Origin: Pseudomonas viridiflava
GTDB lineage: Bacteria > Pseudomonadota > Gammaproteobacteria > Pseudomonadales > Pseudomonadaceae
DNA length: 36,272 bases
Direction of reading: 5' to 3'
NCBI RefSeq assembly: GCF_001642795.1
Contig: NZ_LKEH01000048.1
Coordinates: 182,667 to 218,938 of the forward strand
A program made the position numbers and the translations under genes. The notes under the pieces were generated by a model, which saw only the letters and a program-made list of their open reading frames with translations, searched no databases and was not told where the DNA came from. The stretch's first letter is position 1. Each line of letters starts with the position of its first letter. Positions 8,387 to 16,247 of the stretch are shown here, in pieces.

Positions 8387-9013
8387 TCAGCGTGCAGTCA
8401 AGGCTGCGTAGCTGTTCATCAGATTGCGGTAGTTCGGAATACGCTGGGACAGCAGATTGCCTAAACCTTCAATATCGTTGCGCCAGTCGCGCTGCAGCTC
8501 ACACGCCACCGAGAACCAGTTCATCATCTGCGCGCCTGCTTGCGTCATGCGGTTCCAGGCGGCCTGCTGCACAGCTGTATTGAACGTGCCGGACGAGTCA
8601 GTCACCACGAACACGTCAAACCCTTCAGCCAGCGCCGACAAGGTCGGGAACGCTACACAGACATCCGTCACCACACCGGCAATGATCAATTGCTTACGAC
8701 CGGTGGCCTTGATCGCTTTGACGAAGTCTTCGTTATCCCAGGCGTTGATCTGGCCAGGGCGAGCGATGTAGGGCGCGTCCGGGAACATCTCCTTGAGTTC
8801 CGGTACCAGCGGGCCATTCGGGCCTTGTTCGAAGCTGGTGGTCAGAATGGTCGGCAGTTCGAAGAACTTCGCCACGTCGGCCAATGCCAAAACGTTGTTC
8901 TTGAACTCATTCGGCGTGAAGTCCTGTACCAGCGAAATCAGACCTGTCTGGTGGTCGACCAGCAGAACGATGGCGTCGTCTTTGTTCAGGCGGTTGTAAG
9001 TGGCGTTAGTCAT
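8387..9013 (-). CDS. ycaC: Isochorismatase-fold cysteine hydrolase, YcaC-like
   Basis: This 208-aa protein belongs to the cysteine hydrolase superfamily and resembles YcaC. The catalytic triad positions are visible: the aspartate in VLLVDHQTGL near residue 20, a lysine in FVKAIKATGRKQ, and the cysteine in GVVTDVCVAFPTLSA. The segment preceding the cysteine has the usual cis-peptide GVVTD motif. The substrate of the YcaC group is not known with certainty. I chose the ATG at 9013 (AAGGA about 8 bases upstream) over the longer frame beginning at 9055. Confidence 0.9.
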   Translation of the reverse strand: MTNATYNRLNKDDAIVLLVDHQTGLISLVQDFTPNEFKNNVLALADVAKFFELPTILTTSFEQGPNGPLVPELKEMFPDAPYIARPGQINAWDNEDFVKAIKATGRKQLIIAGVVTDVCVAFPTLSALAEGFDVFVVTDSSGTFNTAVQQAAWNRMTQAGAQMMNWFSVACELQRDWRNDIEGLGNLLSQRIPNYRNLMNSYAALTAR

Positions 9014-9572
9014 GATGGAATCCTTTTTCGAAGTGGTGAGTGGCTGTCGTTTCAACGTGTTGCTAGATTAATGTCCATCTGAGCGTTGAAAAAGCGCTTG
9101 AAAAAGGTTTGTCTGTCAACCTGAAGGAGACAGTCTGGGCGGTGAGATGTGTGTGCGCTATAGACGCTGACGTCCAACTGGGCGCAGGGACTCAATCGCC
9201 GTCAACTTCCCTCGACGTTTGCCGGTGTGATCAGTGGCGTGCTCGGGGCGGGGTTGGAGTTGCGACAGGCAGTGCAGTGTGATTTTTGTCATGTGATACC
9301 TCCTTGGATAATTGAAGATGCGGGGTTTGGGCGTTTTTCGGGCGAGCCAATCCCGTTGGCGCTGGTGCAGCGTTTTTTGTTTGATGTGTTTTTTGGGGCT
9401 GAGTTATCGGCTGCTTTCAGGTAACAAAGTCAGCCCGCTCACCTGCGGTTACGCAGACCGAACCGGTCAAGAGCGGCGTTCTGATAATCTCTCCAGCTGT
9501 GATGGCAAATATGGATCCTATATAGGTTCCAAATGGTGTGCCCCATATAGGATCCTGTTAAGAGGGTGAATC
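9014..9572. other. Intergenic region with regulatory palindrome near its end
   Basis: This gap of about 560 bases separates the ycaC-like gene from the first small XRE gene. A short plus-strand frame at 9227-9424 shows no recognisable family or start signal and I do not call it a gene. The only clear structure is the pair of related palindromic sites at 9513-9555, described separately. Confidence 0.5.
9513..9555. promoter_or_regulatory. Paired palindromic operator-like sites upstream of XRE gene
   Basis: GGATCCTATATAGGTTCC (9513-9530) is a nearly perfect 18-bp palindrome with core CCTATATAGG. A second, half-degenerate inverted copy, CCCCATATAGGATCC, follows at 9541-9555. Together they end 17 bases before the GTG start of the XRE gene. 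This position and twin structure are typical of an autoregulated repressor operator, probably bound by the adjacent regulator; that binding is inferred. Confidence 0.6.
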
Positions 9573-9809
9573 GTGGACCTGGCTATTAAATTGAAAGCAA
9601 TCCGGCGCACGGAAGGGGTAACCCAGTCCGAGTTTTGCGACCGGGTGGGCATCAGCCTCAGCACGTATAAAAAATACGAGGCCTCGATGTTTGAGATGGG
9701 CTACGGGGCGCTGTGCAAGGTGAGCAATCACCCGGATTTCAAGAAGTACACTCTGTGGTTGATGACGGGTGAAACCGCTCCTGATTGTGGTCAGGTTGGT
9801 GCGGAGTAG
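9573..9809 (+). CDS. Small XRE-family DNA-binding regulator (first of two paralogues)
   Basis: This 78-aa protein consists of one helix-turn-helix domain (about residues 5-40; VTQSEFCDRVGISLSTYKKYE is the HTH core), followed by a short C-terminal part ending WLMTGETAPDCGQV. It resembles phage-like Cro/CI regulators. The start is a GTG with GAGGG about 6 bases upstream. It is clearly paralogous to the gene at 10091: the starts (MDLxxKxKAIR) and ends (WLxxGExxxxCGQV) match. It probably binds the palindromes just upstream. Confidence 0.8.
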   Translation: MDLAIKLKAIRRTEGVTQSEFCDRVGISLSTYKKYEASMFEMGYGALCKVSNHPDFKKYTLWLMTGETAPDCGQVGAE

Positions 9810-10090
9810 GGCTGAGGACTGGGCCATCTGTTGATTGATGAGTGCGCCGTTAATCGCCGTGCCTGGGAGGCTCCACCGCGTCTTCGACCAAACGCTCAAC
9901 CGTGGGAGGCGGCCTGCCGGCGATGCAGTCGACGCAGTGTGTCAGGAGCACCGCATGTTAGTTTCTCGTCGTATTGCCGCTCCAGACCTCGTACTGAAAA
10001 CGGCTTTTTGACTGGGCTGTTTTGAAGGTCGCTTGCCTGAACGATTTAGCGCTCCCCGAGTTTTGTGGTTTTCAACAGGGAAGATAAAAA
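9810..10090. other. Intergenic region between the two XRE paralogues
   Basis: About 280 bases with no convincing gene. It does not contain a clear copy of the palindrome found upstream of the first XRE gene. A ribosome binding site (AGGGAAG, about 8 bases from the start) serves the second paralogue. Confidence 0.4.
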
Positions 10091-10327
10091 GTGGATCTGC
10101 CAGCAAAAATGAAAGCCATCCGTAAGCAGGAAGGCCTGACCCAGACCGAGTTCTGCGAGGTCGTGGGGATCAGTATCAGCAGTTGGAAGAAATACGAGGC
10201 GGGGATCACCGAGATGGGGCTGCAGCCTTTTCTGAAGGTGGCTAACCATGAGCGGTTCAGGAAGTATGCGCTTTGGTTGACTTCGGGGGAGGTGGTGGCT
10301 GAGTGCGGGCAGGTGAGTCCAATTTAG
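10091..10327 (+). CDS. Small XRE-family DNA-binding regulator (second paralogue)
   Basis: This 78-aa protein has the same length and layout as the gene at 9573, with HTH core LTQTEFCEVVGISISSWKKYE and tail LWLTSGEVVAECGQV. It starts with GTG after AGGGAAG. The two genes probably arose by duplication. The recognition-helix residues differ (ISLSTYKKYE versus ISISSWKKYE), so they may bind related but not identical sites. No partner gene is seen. It is convergent with hipA. Confidence 0.8.
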   Translation: MDLPAKMKAIRKQEGLTQTEFCEVVGISISSWKKYEAGITEMGLQPFLKVANHERFRKYALWLTSGEVVAECGQVSPI

Positions 10328-10407
10328 TCATGTGTGGAGCGGGGTAGAGTCACACCGTCCTATAGAGGTGTCCGGGATCATTGGGCCAGTTCACCTCTTT
10401 ATAAATT

Positions 10408-11742
10408 TCAGCGCTTCTTTGCTAGTAATTCAGAGCGGCCAATCACGTCACGACTGCGTTCTGATTTGCTCGGCCCTGATAAGCCGGCTTCTTCGATGAA
10501 AGTATCCAGACCGCGAAAATGCGGGGCAGCCTTGGGGCTGCGCAATGTCTCCATCCCTTCATTCCAAGCGTGCACCATATGTTTGGCTACATCGCGCCAA
10601 GCTGGCTCATTCTTTGACGCTTCGATCACTTCCTTACCGACGGCTATAGCCGACTCACAGAGCTGTTCGACCATTGCAGCGTACTGGCGCGGTGAAATGC
10701 CTAAGACAGCTTTGAAGAACGTTTCTACCGAGCGACCTGGTGTCCAGGTTTTCCTGCCGCCTATGGAAAGACCGGGAGGGTTGCTGGCGAAGCGTGGGTA
10801 GGCCTGAGTGGTCACTAGATCATAGACCGGGGTAAAAACCACGTCCGCACGTGAGGTGTAAAGCAGTGCGATGTTCTTCGCGTGACAGTCTGAATTACGC
10901 ACGACGTAGTTGGTAAGCAGTTGCCAGCCCAGATGCTCGCGTTGTGTTTGCAGACGGTCAGCAGGAATATAGGGGCGTGTAGCATTCCATAGTCGCTCGG
11001 TGGTGGGGGCGTACTTCTCATGGGGTGGTAAACCCAGCAACCCACAGGCATCTTCGACTCCACCGCTTGGGATGCCGCGGTCGTCCACATCGAAGCGATC
11101 CACTACCAATACTTTGCCGTCCTCTGACATACGACAGGCTGCGACCGGCACGACATTAAGCCTGGCCAGTACGCGCATGGTATAGAACTCGTTAAAACCC
11201 AGAAAAGGAGTTGTGTCGTCGGAGCCTTTGATGATGTGAAGGCCGGTACGCAGAGTCGGTTTGCCTAGCGGCTCCTGAGTTCCGGCGGTGTCGGCGGCAA
11301 TGAATTTCGGCACGACCCCTGATATGGCTACTCGAGCATATTGCCGTACCAATGTGGCGAACCGTTCGCTAGTGTTCTCCGTTTTGAGCAAGCGTTCTAT
11401 CTCCAAGGGGGCCATCTCGACTCCAGGCCGCACGCCCTCAGGAGTGATCGAGACTCTACCGATACCGGTGCCTCCCACTACGGCCAGCAGTGACAAATCA
11501 GTGCCGTCGAGCAAAGGGCCGAATTCTTCGCGGATAACACTGAGCAAATAACCCTCGGGAAGATTTTGCCGAAAAAACGGGAACAGGTCGCGGGGCCAGC
11601 GCCATGCTTCTTCACGAACAGGCATCGTCAGGCTCACAAAGTCTTCAGGTGCTGTGTCTGGAAGGTATTTCAGTATGTATTCATCGCGCTCCCGGTAGAG
11701 CTTGGCTACCAACCTTGCGCTGACGTGGACGTCCAGCATCAT
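10408..11742 (-). CDS. hipA: HipA-family Ser/Thr kinase toxin
   Basis: This protein of about 444 aa has the full HipA layout: an N-terminal HipA_N subdomain (about 1-110) and a kinase-like C-terminal domain. Visible motifs are AISGVVPKF (phosphate-loop region), LHIIKG (ATP lysine), NEFYTMRVLARL, the catalytic loop NYVVRNSDCHAKNIALL with the catalytic aspartate and asparagine, and the metal site PVYDLVTT. HipA kinases inactivate translation, classically by phosphorylating glutamyl-tRNA synthetase, and cause growth arrest. I favour the ATG at 11742, which has GGGAG about 9 bases upstream. A TTG at 11748, which overlaps the hipB stop, is also possible. No inactivating lesion is seen. Confidence 0.9.
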   Translation of the reverse strand: MMLDVHVSARLVAKLYRERDEYILKYLPDTAPEDFVSLTMPVREEAWRWPRDLFPFFRQNLPEGYLLSVIREEFGPLLDGTDLSLLAVVGGTGIGRVSITPEGVRPGVEMAPLEIERLLKTENTSERFATLVRQYARVAISGVVPKFIAADTAGTQEPLGKPTLRTGLHIIKGSDDTTPFLGFNEFYTMRVLARLNVVPVAACRMSEDGKVLVVDRFDVDDRGIPSGGVEDACGLLGLPPHEKYAPTTERLWNATRPYIPADRLQTQREHLGWQLLTNYVVRNSDCHAKNIALLYTSRADVVFTPVYDLVTTQAYPRFASNPPGLSIGGRKTWTPGRSVETFFKAVLGISPRQYAAMVEQLCESAIAVGKEVIEASKNEPAWRDVAKHMVHAWNEGMETLRSPKAAPHFRGLDTFIEEAGLSGPSKSERSRDVIGRSELLAKKR

Positions 11743-11744
11743 GC

Positions 11745-12005
11745 TCAAGCGCTCCCTGATCGCTGCTCGTTGAGGATGTCTTCAACTGTGCGTTGGTGTC
11801 CGGTCTTAACCAGTTTCAGATCATAGCCCGCAGCTTCCAACAGCCGAACCAGCGCCGAAACGCTCATGTCGCCTTTAGCCAGCGTTTCCATGCGTGCCAC
11901 GGTGGAGCGCGAGACACCGGCACGGCTGGCCAGCGTCTCTTGGCTCAGCTTCGCGTCACCGCGCGCGTGTTTGAGCATCTCGGAAATATCGTATAGAGAG
12001 GTCAC
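11745..12005 (-). CDS. hipB: HipB-type XRE antitoxin
   Basis: This 86-aa protein has an XRE helix-turn-helix (LSQETLASRAGVSRSTVARME at about residues 19-40) and a C-terminal strand (YDLKLVK). It lies immediately upstream of the HipA gene with coding sequences touching or overlapping, the usual arrangement for a toxin neutraliser and autorepressor. The start is GTG at 12005 with AAGGG about 7 bases upstream. It probably represses from the twin palindromes at 12046-12110. Confidence 0.88.
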   Translation of the reverse strand: MTSLYDISEMLKHARGDAKLSQETLASRAGVSRSTVARMETLAKGDMSVSALVRLLEAAGYDLKLVKTGHQRTVEDILNEQRSGSA

Positions 12006-12045
12006 TTGTGGCCCTTGAGCGTCAGAAACAGATGTAATATCGAAA

Positions 12046-12110
12046 AATGTAGCTTATGGGCTACATTGGCGCAATGGTTTACCCGATTAATGTGGCCCAA
12101 TAGCTACAAA
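12046..12110 (-). promoter_or_regulatory. Twin operators and probable promoter of hipBA
   Basis: A perfect palindrome, AATGTAGC-N6-GCTACATT, lies at 12046-12067. A second site of the same layout (AATGTGGC-N6-GCTACAAA) lies at 12089-12110. Their centres are 43 bases apart, about four helical turns. On the minus strand a possible -35 TTGCGC and -10 TACATT with 17-base spacing overlap the first site, so HipB binding would block transcription. Binding is inferred from position. Confidence 0.6.
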
Positions 12111-12430
12111 TAAGTATTTTTTTGATAGCTGGTGGCTCGCGGGCTACAGGCTGGCTTGCATCGCCCTTCAATACTTCATCACTACCAATGCAGTGGAAAT
12201 AGTTAAGTGAACGGGTTTGGCCGTCTCTATTACAGAGATGAAAAAGCCAGGTAATGTCGACTTTGGATAGGGTGGGGCGCAATCTGATTGAGGGCGAGCA
12301 CCATTTGGTAGGCCCTCGGTTTCGTGATTCATATGCGTTGTCAGGGGTATTCAGCAAGCTGACAGCGAGTAGTGGGTCATCTCTGCAATAGTCCATAGAA
12401 CTGTAATTATTATGCACCACCCAGAAACGC
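12111..12430. other. Intergenic region between hipBA and the left island end
   Basis: No convincing gene was found. A minus-strand frame at 12079-12471 runs through the tRNA fragment and hairpin, has no ribosome binding site or family signature, and looks spurious. Confidence 0.4.
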
Positions 12431-12431
12431 G

Positions 12432-12454
12432 AAAGCCGCGCAATGCGCGGCTTT
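12432..12454 (-). terminator. tRNA terminator hairpin copy beside attL
   Basis: AAAGCCGCGC-aat-GCGCGGCTTT forms a 10-bp stem directly beyond the tRNA fragment. A closely similar hairpin stands at the same distance from the intact tRNA at 25725-25745. This one is therefore probably the original chromosomal tRNA terminator displaced by integration. Confidence 0.65.
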
Positions 12455-12459
12455 GAGTA

Positions 12460-12505
12460 TGGTGGGCCCACACGGACTCGAACCGTGGACCAAAGGATTA
12501 TGAGT
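12460..12505 (-). repeat. attL: 46-bp direct repeat of tRNA 3' half
   Basis: These 46 bases are identical to 25752-25797, the CCA end through the anticodon loop of the intact tRNA. The copy here stops being tRNA-like after the anticodon loop, so it is a displaced 3' half. It marks the left boundary of the integrated element. Confidence 0.92.
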
Positions 12506-12692
12506 TGCCAAGCTAATAGGTATATTCAATGAAATCTACACAAGCTAGAAGTAAGTAACACAAGTGCAAACTACCGTGAAATAGTAGTTTGGCGAAGTTT
12601 GCTGAAACACCATGAACGTTGGCTGTGTACCGCAATTGTACCTTAATCGAAGCTGAACTACATCCAGATATGGTAGATGCTGTGAATATCCG

Positions 12693-12722
12693 TTGACATT
12701 TAGGTCAGGTATTTGGCATTAT
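12693..12722 (+). promoter_or_regulatory. Probable sigma-70 promoter of the DruA-like gene
   Basis: TTGACA (12693-12698) and CATTAT (12717-12722) are separated by 18 bases. If used, transcription starts near 12729 and translation must begin downstream of the TTG at 12713, for example at the ATG at 12779. Confidence 0.45.
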
Positions 12723-13933
12723 CATCGGGTTTTGGCTCAAATTTGGTGCAGCATTCAGTGACGACATCTGCTTCACAAATGGACCTGCTTTCAAGCTTGG
12801 GTATCGCCGACGACGAATCGGTAGTCGCGCGTCATGATGAAGAGATGAAGGCGCTTCTTGGTGAGCAGATTCACGACGCTTGGGCCTTATGCCAACAATC
12901 CAGTGAAGCAGGCGATAAGGATGTTATCCGATCATTGCATTTGGCCGCCAAGCAGTGGGACCGCTCTGTGGACTACGTTGCTCTTAAGCTTCAGCTGACT
13001 AAGCTATCCAGTTATTTTCCTCATGGCAGTAAAATTGATCCATCTAAAATTAGAACCGAACTTGTACTTGTAAAAGAACGATCTTTGGAAGAAAAGCTCT
13101 TCAAAATTGTACGGGGGTATTGGTCAATGCCATATTCTCGTGGCTATGGAAGAAGAATACGGTTCGTTTTAATGGATACTTATCATGACGCAGTAGTGGG
13201 GATAATAGGACTGCAGTCTCCATCTGCGGATCTCGCTTGCCGAGATGAGTACTTGGGTGCACCTAAAGCTAAAAAATTAGAATTTATAAATAACACTTTA
13301 GATGCCTATACTATTGGCGCTACGCCGGCTTATTCTGCGTTGCTTGGCGGGAAGCTAGTAGCGGGGCACTTACATTCCGAAAAAATAAGACAAGCCTATT
13401 GGTCTCTTTACGGTAACAAACTAAGTACCCAGCTAGGCAGGCGAGCTCCGCAACCGCTTTTGGCAATCACGACTGCAAGTGCATTTGGCCGTAGCTCAAT
13501 TTATAATCGACTAAAATACTCTGATCGACCTCTCGCAACCTCTCTGGGGTATACAAAAGGATATGGTACGATTCATCTTGAACAGCTCTATCCGAAGATG
13601 GTGGAGTGGTTGAAAAGTACCGGTCGTCATGTTCCTGCAGGGTTTGGAAACGGCCCAAAAGTTCGCTGGCAAAATATTATGCGTGCTTTGAATGATTTGG
13701 GCATGTCAAGAAACTATCTTTCACATGGAATAAAGAGAGAAGTATTTATTTTTGAGCTGGTACACAACCTACTTGCGGTTTGCAGAGATGATGCACTTCC
13801 AGATACTGCTAAGTTTGATGATCAGTTGTGGGTCGAGTACTGGCAATCTCGTTGGTGTCTCCCGCGCTCAATCCGGGATGAGCGCTGGAAGTCAGTCGAT
13901 ACTGAAAGTTTGATTCTCACAGCGCTCGGGTAG
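12713..13933 (+). CDS. DruA-like (DUF4338) protein
   Basis: This protein of up to 406 aa resembles the DUF4338 family that includes DruA of Druantia anti-phage systems. Supporting blocks are YWSMPYSRGYGRRIRF (about 136-151), VVGIIGLQSPSADLACRDEYLG, INNTLDAYTIGATPAYSALLGGKLVAG (about 192-218) and IRQAYWSLYG. The molecular activity of this family is not established, and similar proteins also occur on mobile elements. No DruE helicase or other Druantia subunit is present nearby. The gene ends 2 bases before the stop of the convergent operon. The start is uncertain: TTG at 12713 has a weak AGGT upstream, but a promoter-like sequence there favours ATG 12779 (384 aa). Confidence 0.72.
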   Translation: MALSSGFGSNLVQHSVTTSASQMDLLSSLGIADDESVVARHDEEMKALLGEQIHDAWALCQQSSEAGDKDVIRSLHLAAKQWDRSVDYVALKLQLTKLSSYFPHGSKIDPSKIRTELVLVKERSLEEKLFKIVRGYWSMPYSRGYGRRIRFVLMDTYHDAVVGIIGLQSPSADLACRDEYLGAPKAKKLEFINNTLDAYTIGATPAYSALLGGKLVAGHLHSEKIRQAYWSLYGNKLSTQLGRRAPQPLLAITTASAFGRSSIYNRLKYSDRPLATSLGYTKGYGTIHLEQLYPKMVEWLKSTGRHVPAGFGNGPKVRWQNIMRALNDLGMSRNYLSHGIKREVFIFELVHNLLAVCRDDALPDTAKFDDQLWVEYWQSRWCLPRSIRDERWKSVDTESLILTALG

Positions 13934-13935
13934 GG

Positions 13936-15099
13936 CTATTTTTTTATTATGCCTAAAGTCAAGCCGAAAAATGTCAGAATAAAAATCACAGCTGGTATTA
14001 ACGCGTCTTGGCCTTTTAATTCACCTTGTGTCGTAAATTTATAGACCGAGAGCGCAGCTGCTCCTGCGATAAGGGCAGAAGCAAGGACTGGCCTGATCCC
14101 GCCTACGCGTAAGGGGAAGTCGTACCTGGCAAGTGTTATCTCAATGCGTTTAGAAGCAGGTATGAGGCTTTCACTGACAGAGGTAGGGTCGGATTTCTCG
14201 TATTGGAAGATATTCGTGCGAATGGAAAGATGTCCATCAGCGTTACTAAAAAGTGGTGTTGTAGTGAGTCCCAAAGTCTTTACGTCCCTACTTGAATCGA
14301 CTCTAACCCTCCGAGAACTTATAAAACTGGCTGCGGGGTGTGACAAGTCGACTACGATTTCACCCAGTGGATTTCTTATGGCGTTTGTCGTGGGGCGAGC
14401 AATCGTATGGAACTCCATGTCAAATTTGTCACCCATTTTAATGAACAACTGACCAAGCTTCTTTAGTTTCTTTGTTACTGTGTCACTTGGTTTTCTTATA
14501 TGATATAAAAATGGGACAAGACTATCCGTATGTTTATCGCTTGTTGGGTTGTCTATCTCGAAAAAAGCTGCTGCCACCCTTTCCCAGCCCTTGACTGTGC
14601 TGTTTGCAGACAGGCCTTTCGGGGATGTAGATAGCGGCTGTAAATACAGTGCGGTGTTGTTTTTTGCGTTTGGCAGATTCTTAGCTATAACACTCAACGA
14701 ATCCAAAAAGCTTGACCCAGGTGAGGTAGTGAATATGTATTCTTCTAGGGAGATGTCTACAGTGGCAAGATCACCATCGCATCGTGCAGAAACAATTGAG
14801 CCCTTTCTTAGGGGTATAATGCTAGGTGCGCCGTGGCTATTCAATCCGCTGACCGCGACTAGAGCTTTGAAGTTGTTTGATAGAGTTCCCGCGTTGAGCA
14901 TATCCCAGTAGGCTTGATCCACATAAGGCTTCCTGTATCGTAATCTAACATGTGCGCCGATCGGTAGACCTATCACATGTATAATATCTTCGACATATCT
15001 ACGATGATGAAGCGAAGTGGCGCATAATATAATCTTGTCTACAGAATTATATGCAGAGTTAGTCCTGCTAGGGCCGGTGTTATTGTAAGCTGCGTTCAA
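13936..15099 (-). CDS. Unrecognised protein with two C-terminal membrane segments (third gene of cargo operon)
   Basis: This 387-aa protein is of no family I recognise. The N-terminal part begins with a short strand-like segment (DKIILCATSLHHRRYVEDII) that could open a Rossmann-like domain. A mixed alpha/beta region of about 300 residues follows. Two hydrophobic helices lie at the C-terminus, at about 336-354 (RPVLASALIAGAAALSVYKF) and 366-384 (ALIPAVIFILTFFGLTLGII). This tail-anchored hairpin suggests an inner-membrane location. It starts with TTG overlapping the stop of the upstream gene (TTGA), so it is translationally coupled. In a defence reading it would be the membrane effector; that is inference. 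Confidence 0.8.
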   Translation of the reverse strand: MNAAYNNTGPSRTNSAYNSVDKIILCATSLHHRRYVEDIIHVIGLPIGAHVRLRYRKPYVDQAYWDMLNAGTLSNNFKALVAVSGLNSHGAPSIIPLRKGSIVSARCDGDLATVDISLEEYIFTTSPGSSFLDSLSVIAKNLPNAKNNTALYLQPLSTSPKGLSANSTVKGWERVAAAFFEIDNPTSDKHTDSLVPFLYHIRKPSDTVTKKLKKLGQLFIKMGDKFDMEFHTIARPTTNAIRNPLGEIVVDLSHPAASFISSRRVRVDSSRDVKTLGLTTTPLFSNADGHLSIRTNIFQYEKSDPTSVSESLIPASKRIEITLARYDFPLRVGGIRPVLASALIAGAAALSVYKFTTQGELKGQDALIPAVIFILTFFGLTLGIIKK

Positions 15100-16247
15100 T
15101 TATTTTCGACCTCAAACTGTCCAATTGCTGCTAATGAAGCACATGTCTCTCGGAGGCTTTCAAATGAAATTGTAAATATATCACCAATGCCCTGGGAGTA
15201 GTTGCCGGCAGAAAATTCTTGAGGTCGGGCCTTTACTAAAGCTATTTCAGGTCTAGCGGCGATCGCGAGAGCAGCGCCGACTGCTTGAATTTTGGTTCCG
15301 GCGTGAATGATAGATATATTCGTGTTTGGGTTTTTTTGGCCTTGCTCAATTATAATTCGTGTACATTCAGTATAGCTTAGGACGTCACAATACTCGTATT
15401 GTCCGCTGGGTAATGATTGCTGGCTTTGGTCGTTAGCCTCATCCGGCTTACCGTATATCATCTCTATCAGAGAAAGTTTTACTTGAGACTGACGCCACTG
15501 ATGATATACATCATCAGTTTTTGGAAGAATCCAAAAAACATTCTTTTCAACGCCTCCTAGCGTTCCGATCCCCAAGAAGCTAAGGCTCCGTTGGAGTCGC
15601 GCTGGAAACATTGATGGTAAGGCAATTGCATAATTAGGGAAGTGATCGTGCTGAATGCCCGGTGCCAACTCGTTGGCTGAGACATCCTGAACGCCCCGCT
15701 CCCTTAGGTCTTTGTCGCTCCAAAGTGAGACTGGCTCAGTTCTGCTCTTTTCGCATGGTGAATGATATTCGGCAGCAGTAGTGTAAAAAACAACTAGTTT
15801 AATATCTCTATTCAGTCGTGTTAAAGACAAAATAGTTGATGTGATGAAGGTTGCGGAGCCACCGCTTATATCCAGACCGACAGTTAGCGCGCCTACATTG
15901 GTGCTGGGGATCAGACTAGAAATGGAACGATAGATGTTCTCTGGAGCCTCTGCCTCGAAGTAAGTAATATCGGTAGTCATTTCCTGAAGTACAGGTCGTA
16001 ACTCATTTTGCCGACGCATGTTGTCTTCGGGGTTTGTGCTGTACAAACCCAAAGCTACTCTATCTATTTTTGAGCTATTGTCGCGAAGTGACTTAGGAGC
16101 CGCTAAAACCCTCTCTTCAAAACCACACGTACCAATGAATAAGTCTATTTTAAGAGGTAGTTGATCGTATTTTTGAATAACTGGTAGAGTAGAGATTACA
16201 TTTTTGACCAATATAGGTTTTACTAGAAATTTCTTTCTGACACTCAT
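15096..16247 (-). CDS. Unrecognised 383-aa protein with GFEER motif (second gene of cargo operon)
   Basis: This 383-aa protein appears soluble and alpha/beta. A strand followed by a conserved-looking motif, DLFIGTCGFEERVLAAPKSL (about 35-54), suggests a nucleotide- or ligand-binding loop. A second strand-loop segment, LTVGLDISGGSATFI (about 121-135), follows with a glycine pair, and a later strand-loop, ISIIHAGTKIQAVGAALA, is similar in style. Two Rossmann-like halves are plausible, as in sensor proteins of defence systems, but no family assignment is made. Its ATG overlaps the stop of the kinase-ATPase gene (ATGA), and its stop overlaps the next start, so the three proteins are likely made in concert. 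Confidence 0.82.
   Translation of the reverse strand: MSVRKKFLVKPILVKNVISTLPVIQKYDQLPLKIDLFIGTCGFEERVLAAPKSLRDNSSKIDRVALGLYSTNPEDNMRRQNELRPVLQEMTTDITYFEAEAPENIYRSISSLIPSTNVGALTVGLDISGGSATFITSTILSLTRLNRDIKLVVFYTTAAEYHSPCEKSRTEPVSLWSDKDLRERGVQDVSANELAPGIQHDHFPNYAIALPSMFPARLQRSLSFLGIGTLGGVEKNVFWILPKTDDVYHQWRQSQVKLSLIEMIYGKPDEANDQSQQSLPSGQYEYCDVLSYTECTRIIIEQGQKNPNTNISIIHAGTKIQAVGAALAIAARPEIALVKARPQEFSAGNYSQGIGDIFTISFESLRETCASLAAIGQFEVENN

Noticed and set aside
9227..9424. Plus-strand 65-codon frame upstream of the XRE genes
   Set aside because: No family signature and no convincing start signal.
12079..12471. Minus-strand 130-codon open frame at the left island end
   Set aside because: It runs through the tRNA fragment and terminator hairpin, has no ribosome binding site and no recognisable family, and is probably chance.
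12713..13933. Full Druantia system
   Set aside because: Only a DruA-like protein is visible; no DruE helicase or other Druantia subunit is encoded in the window.
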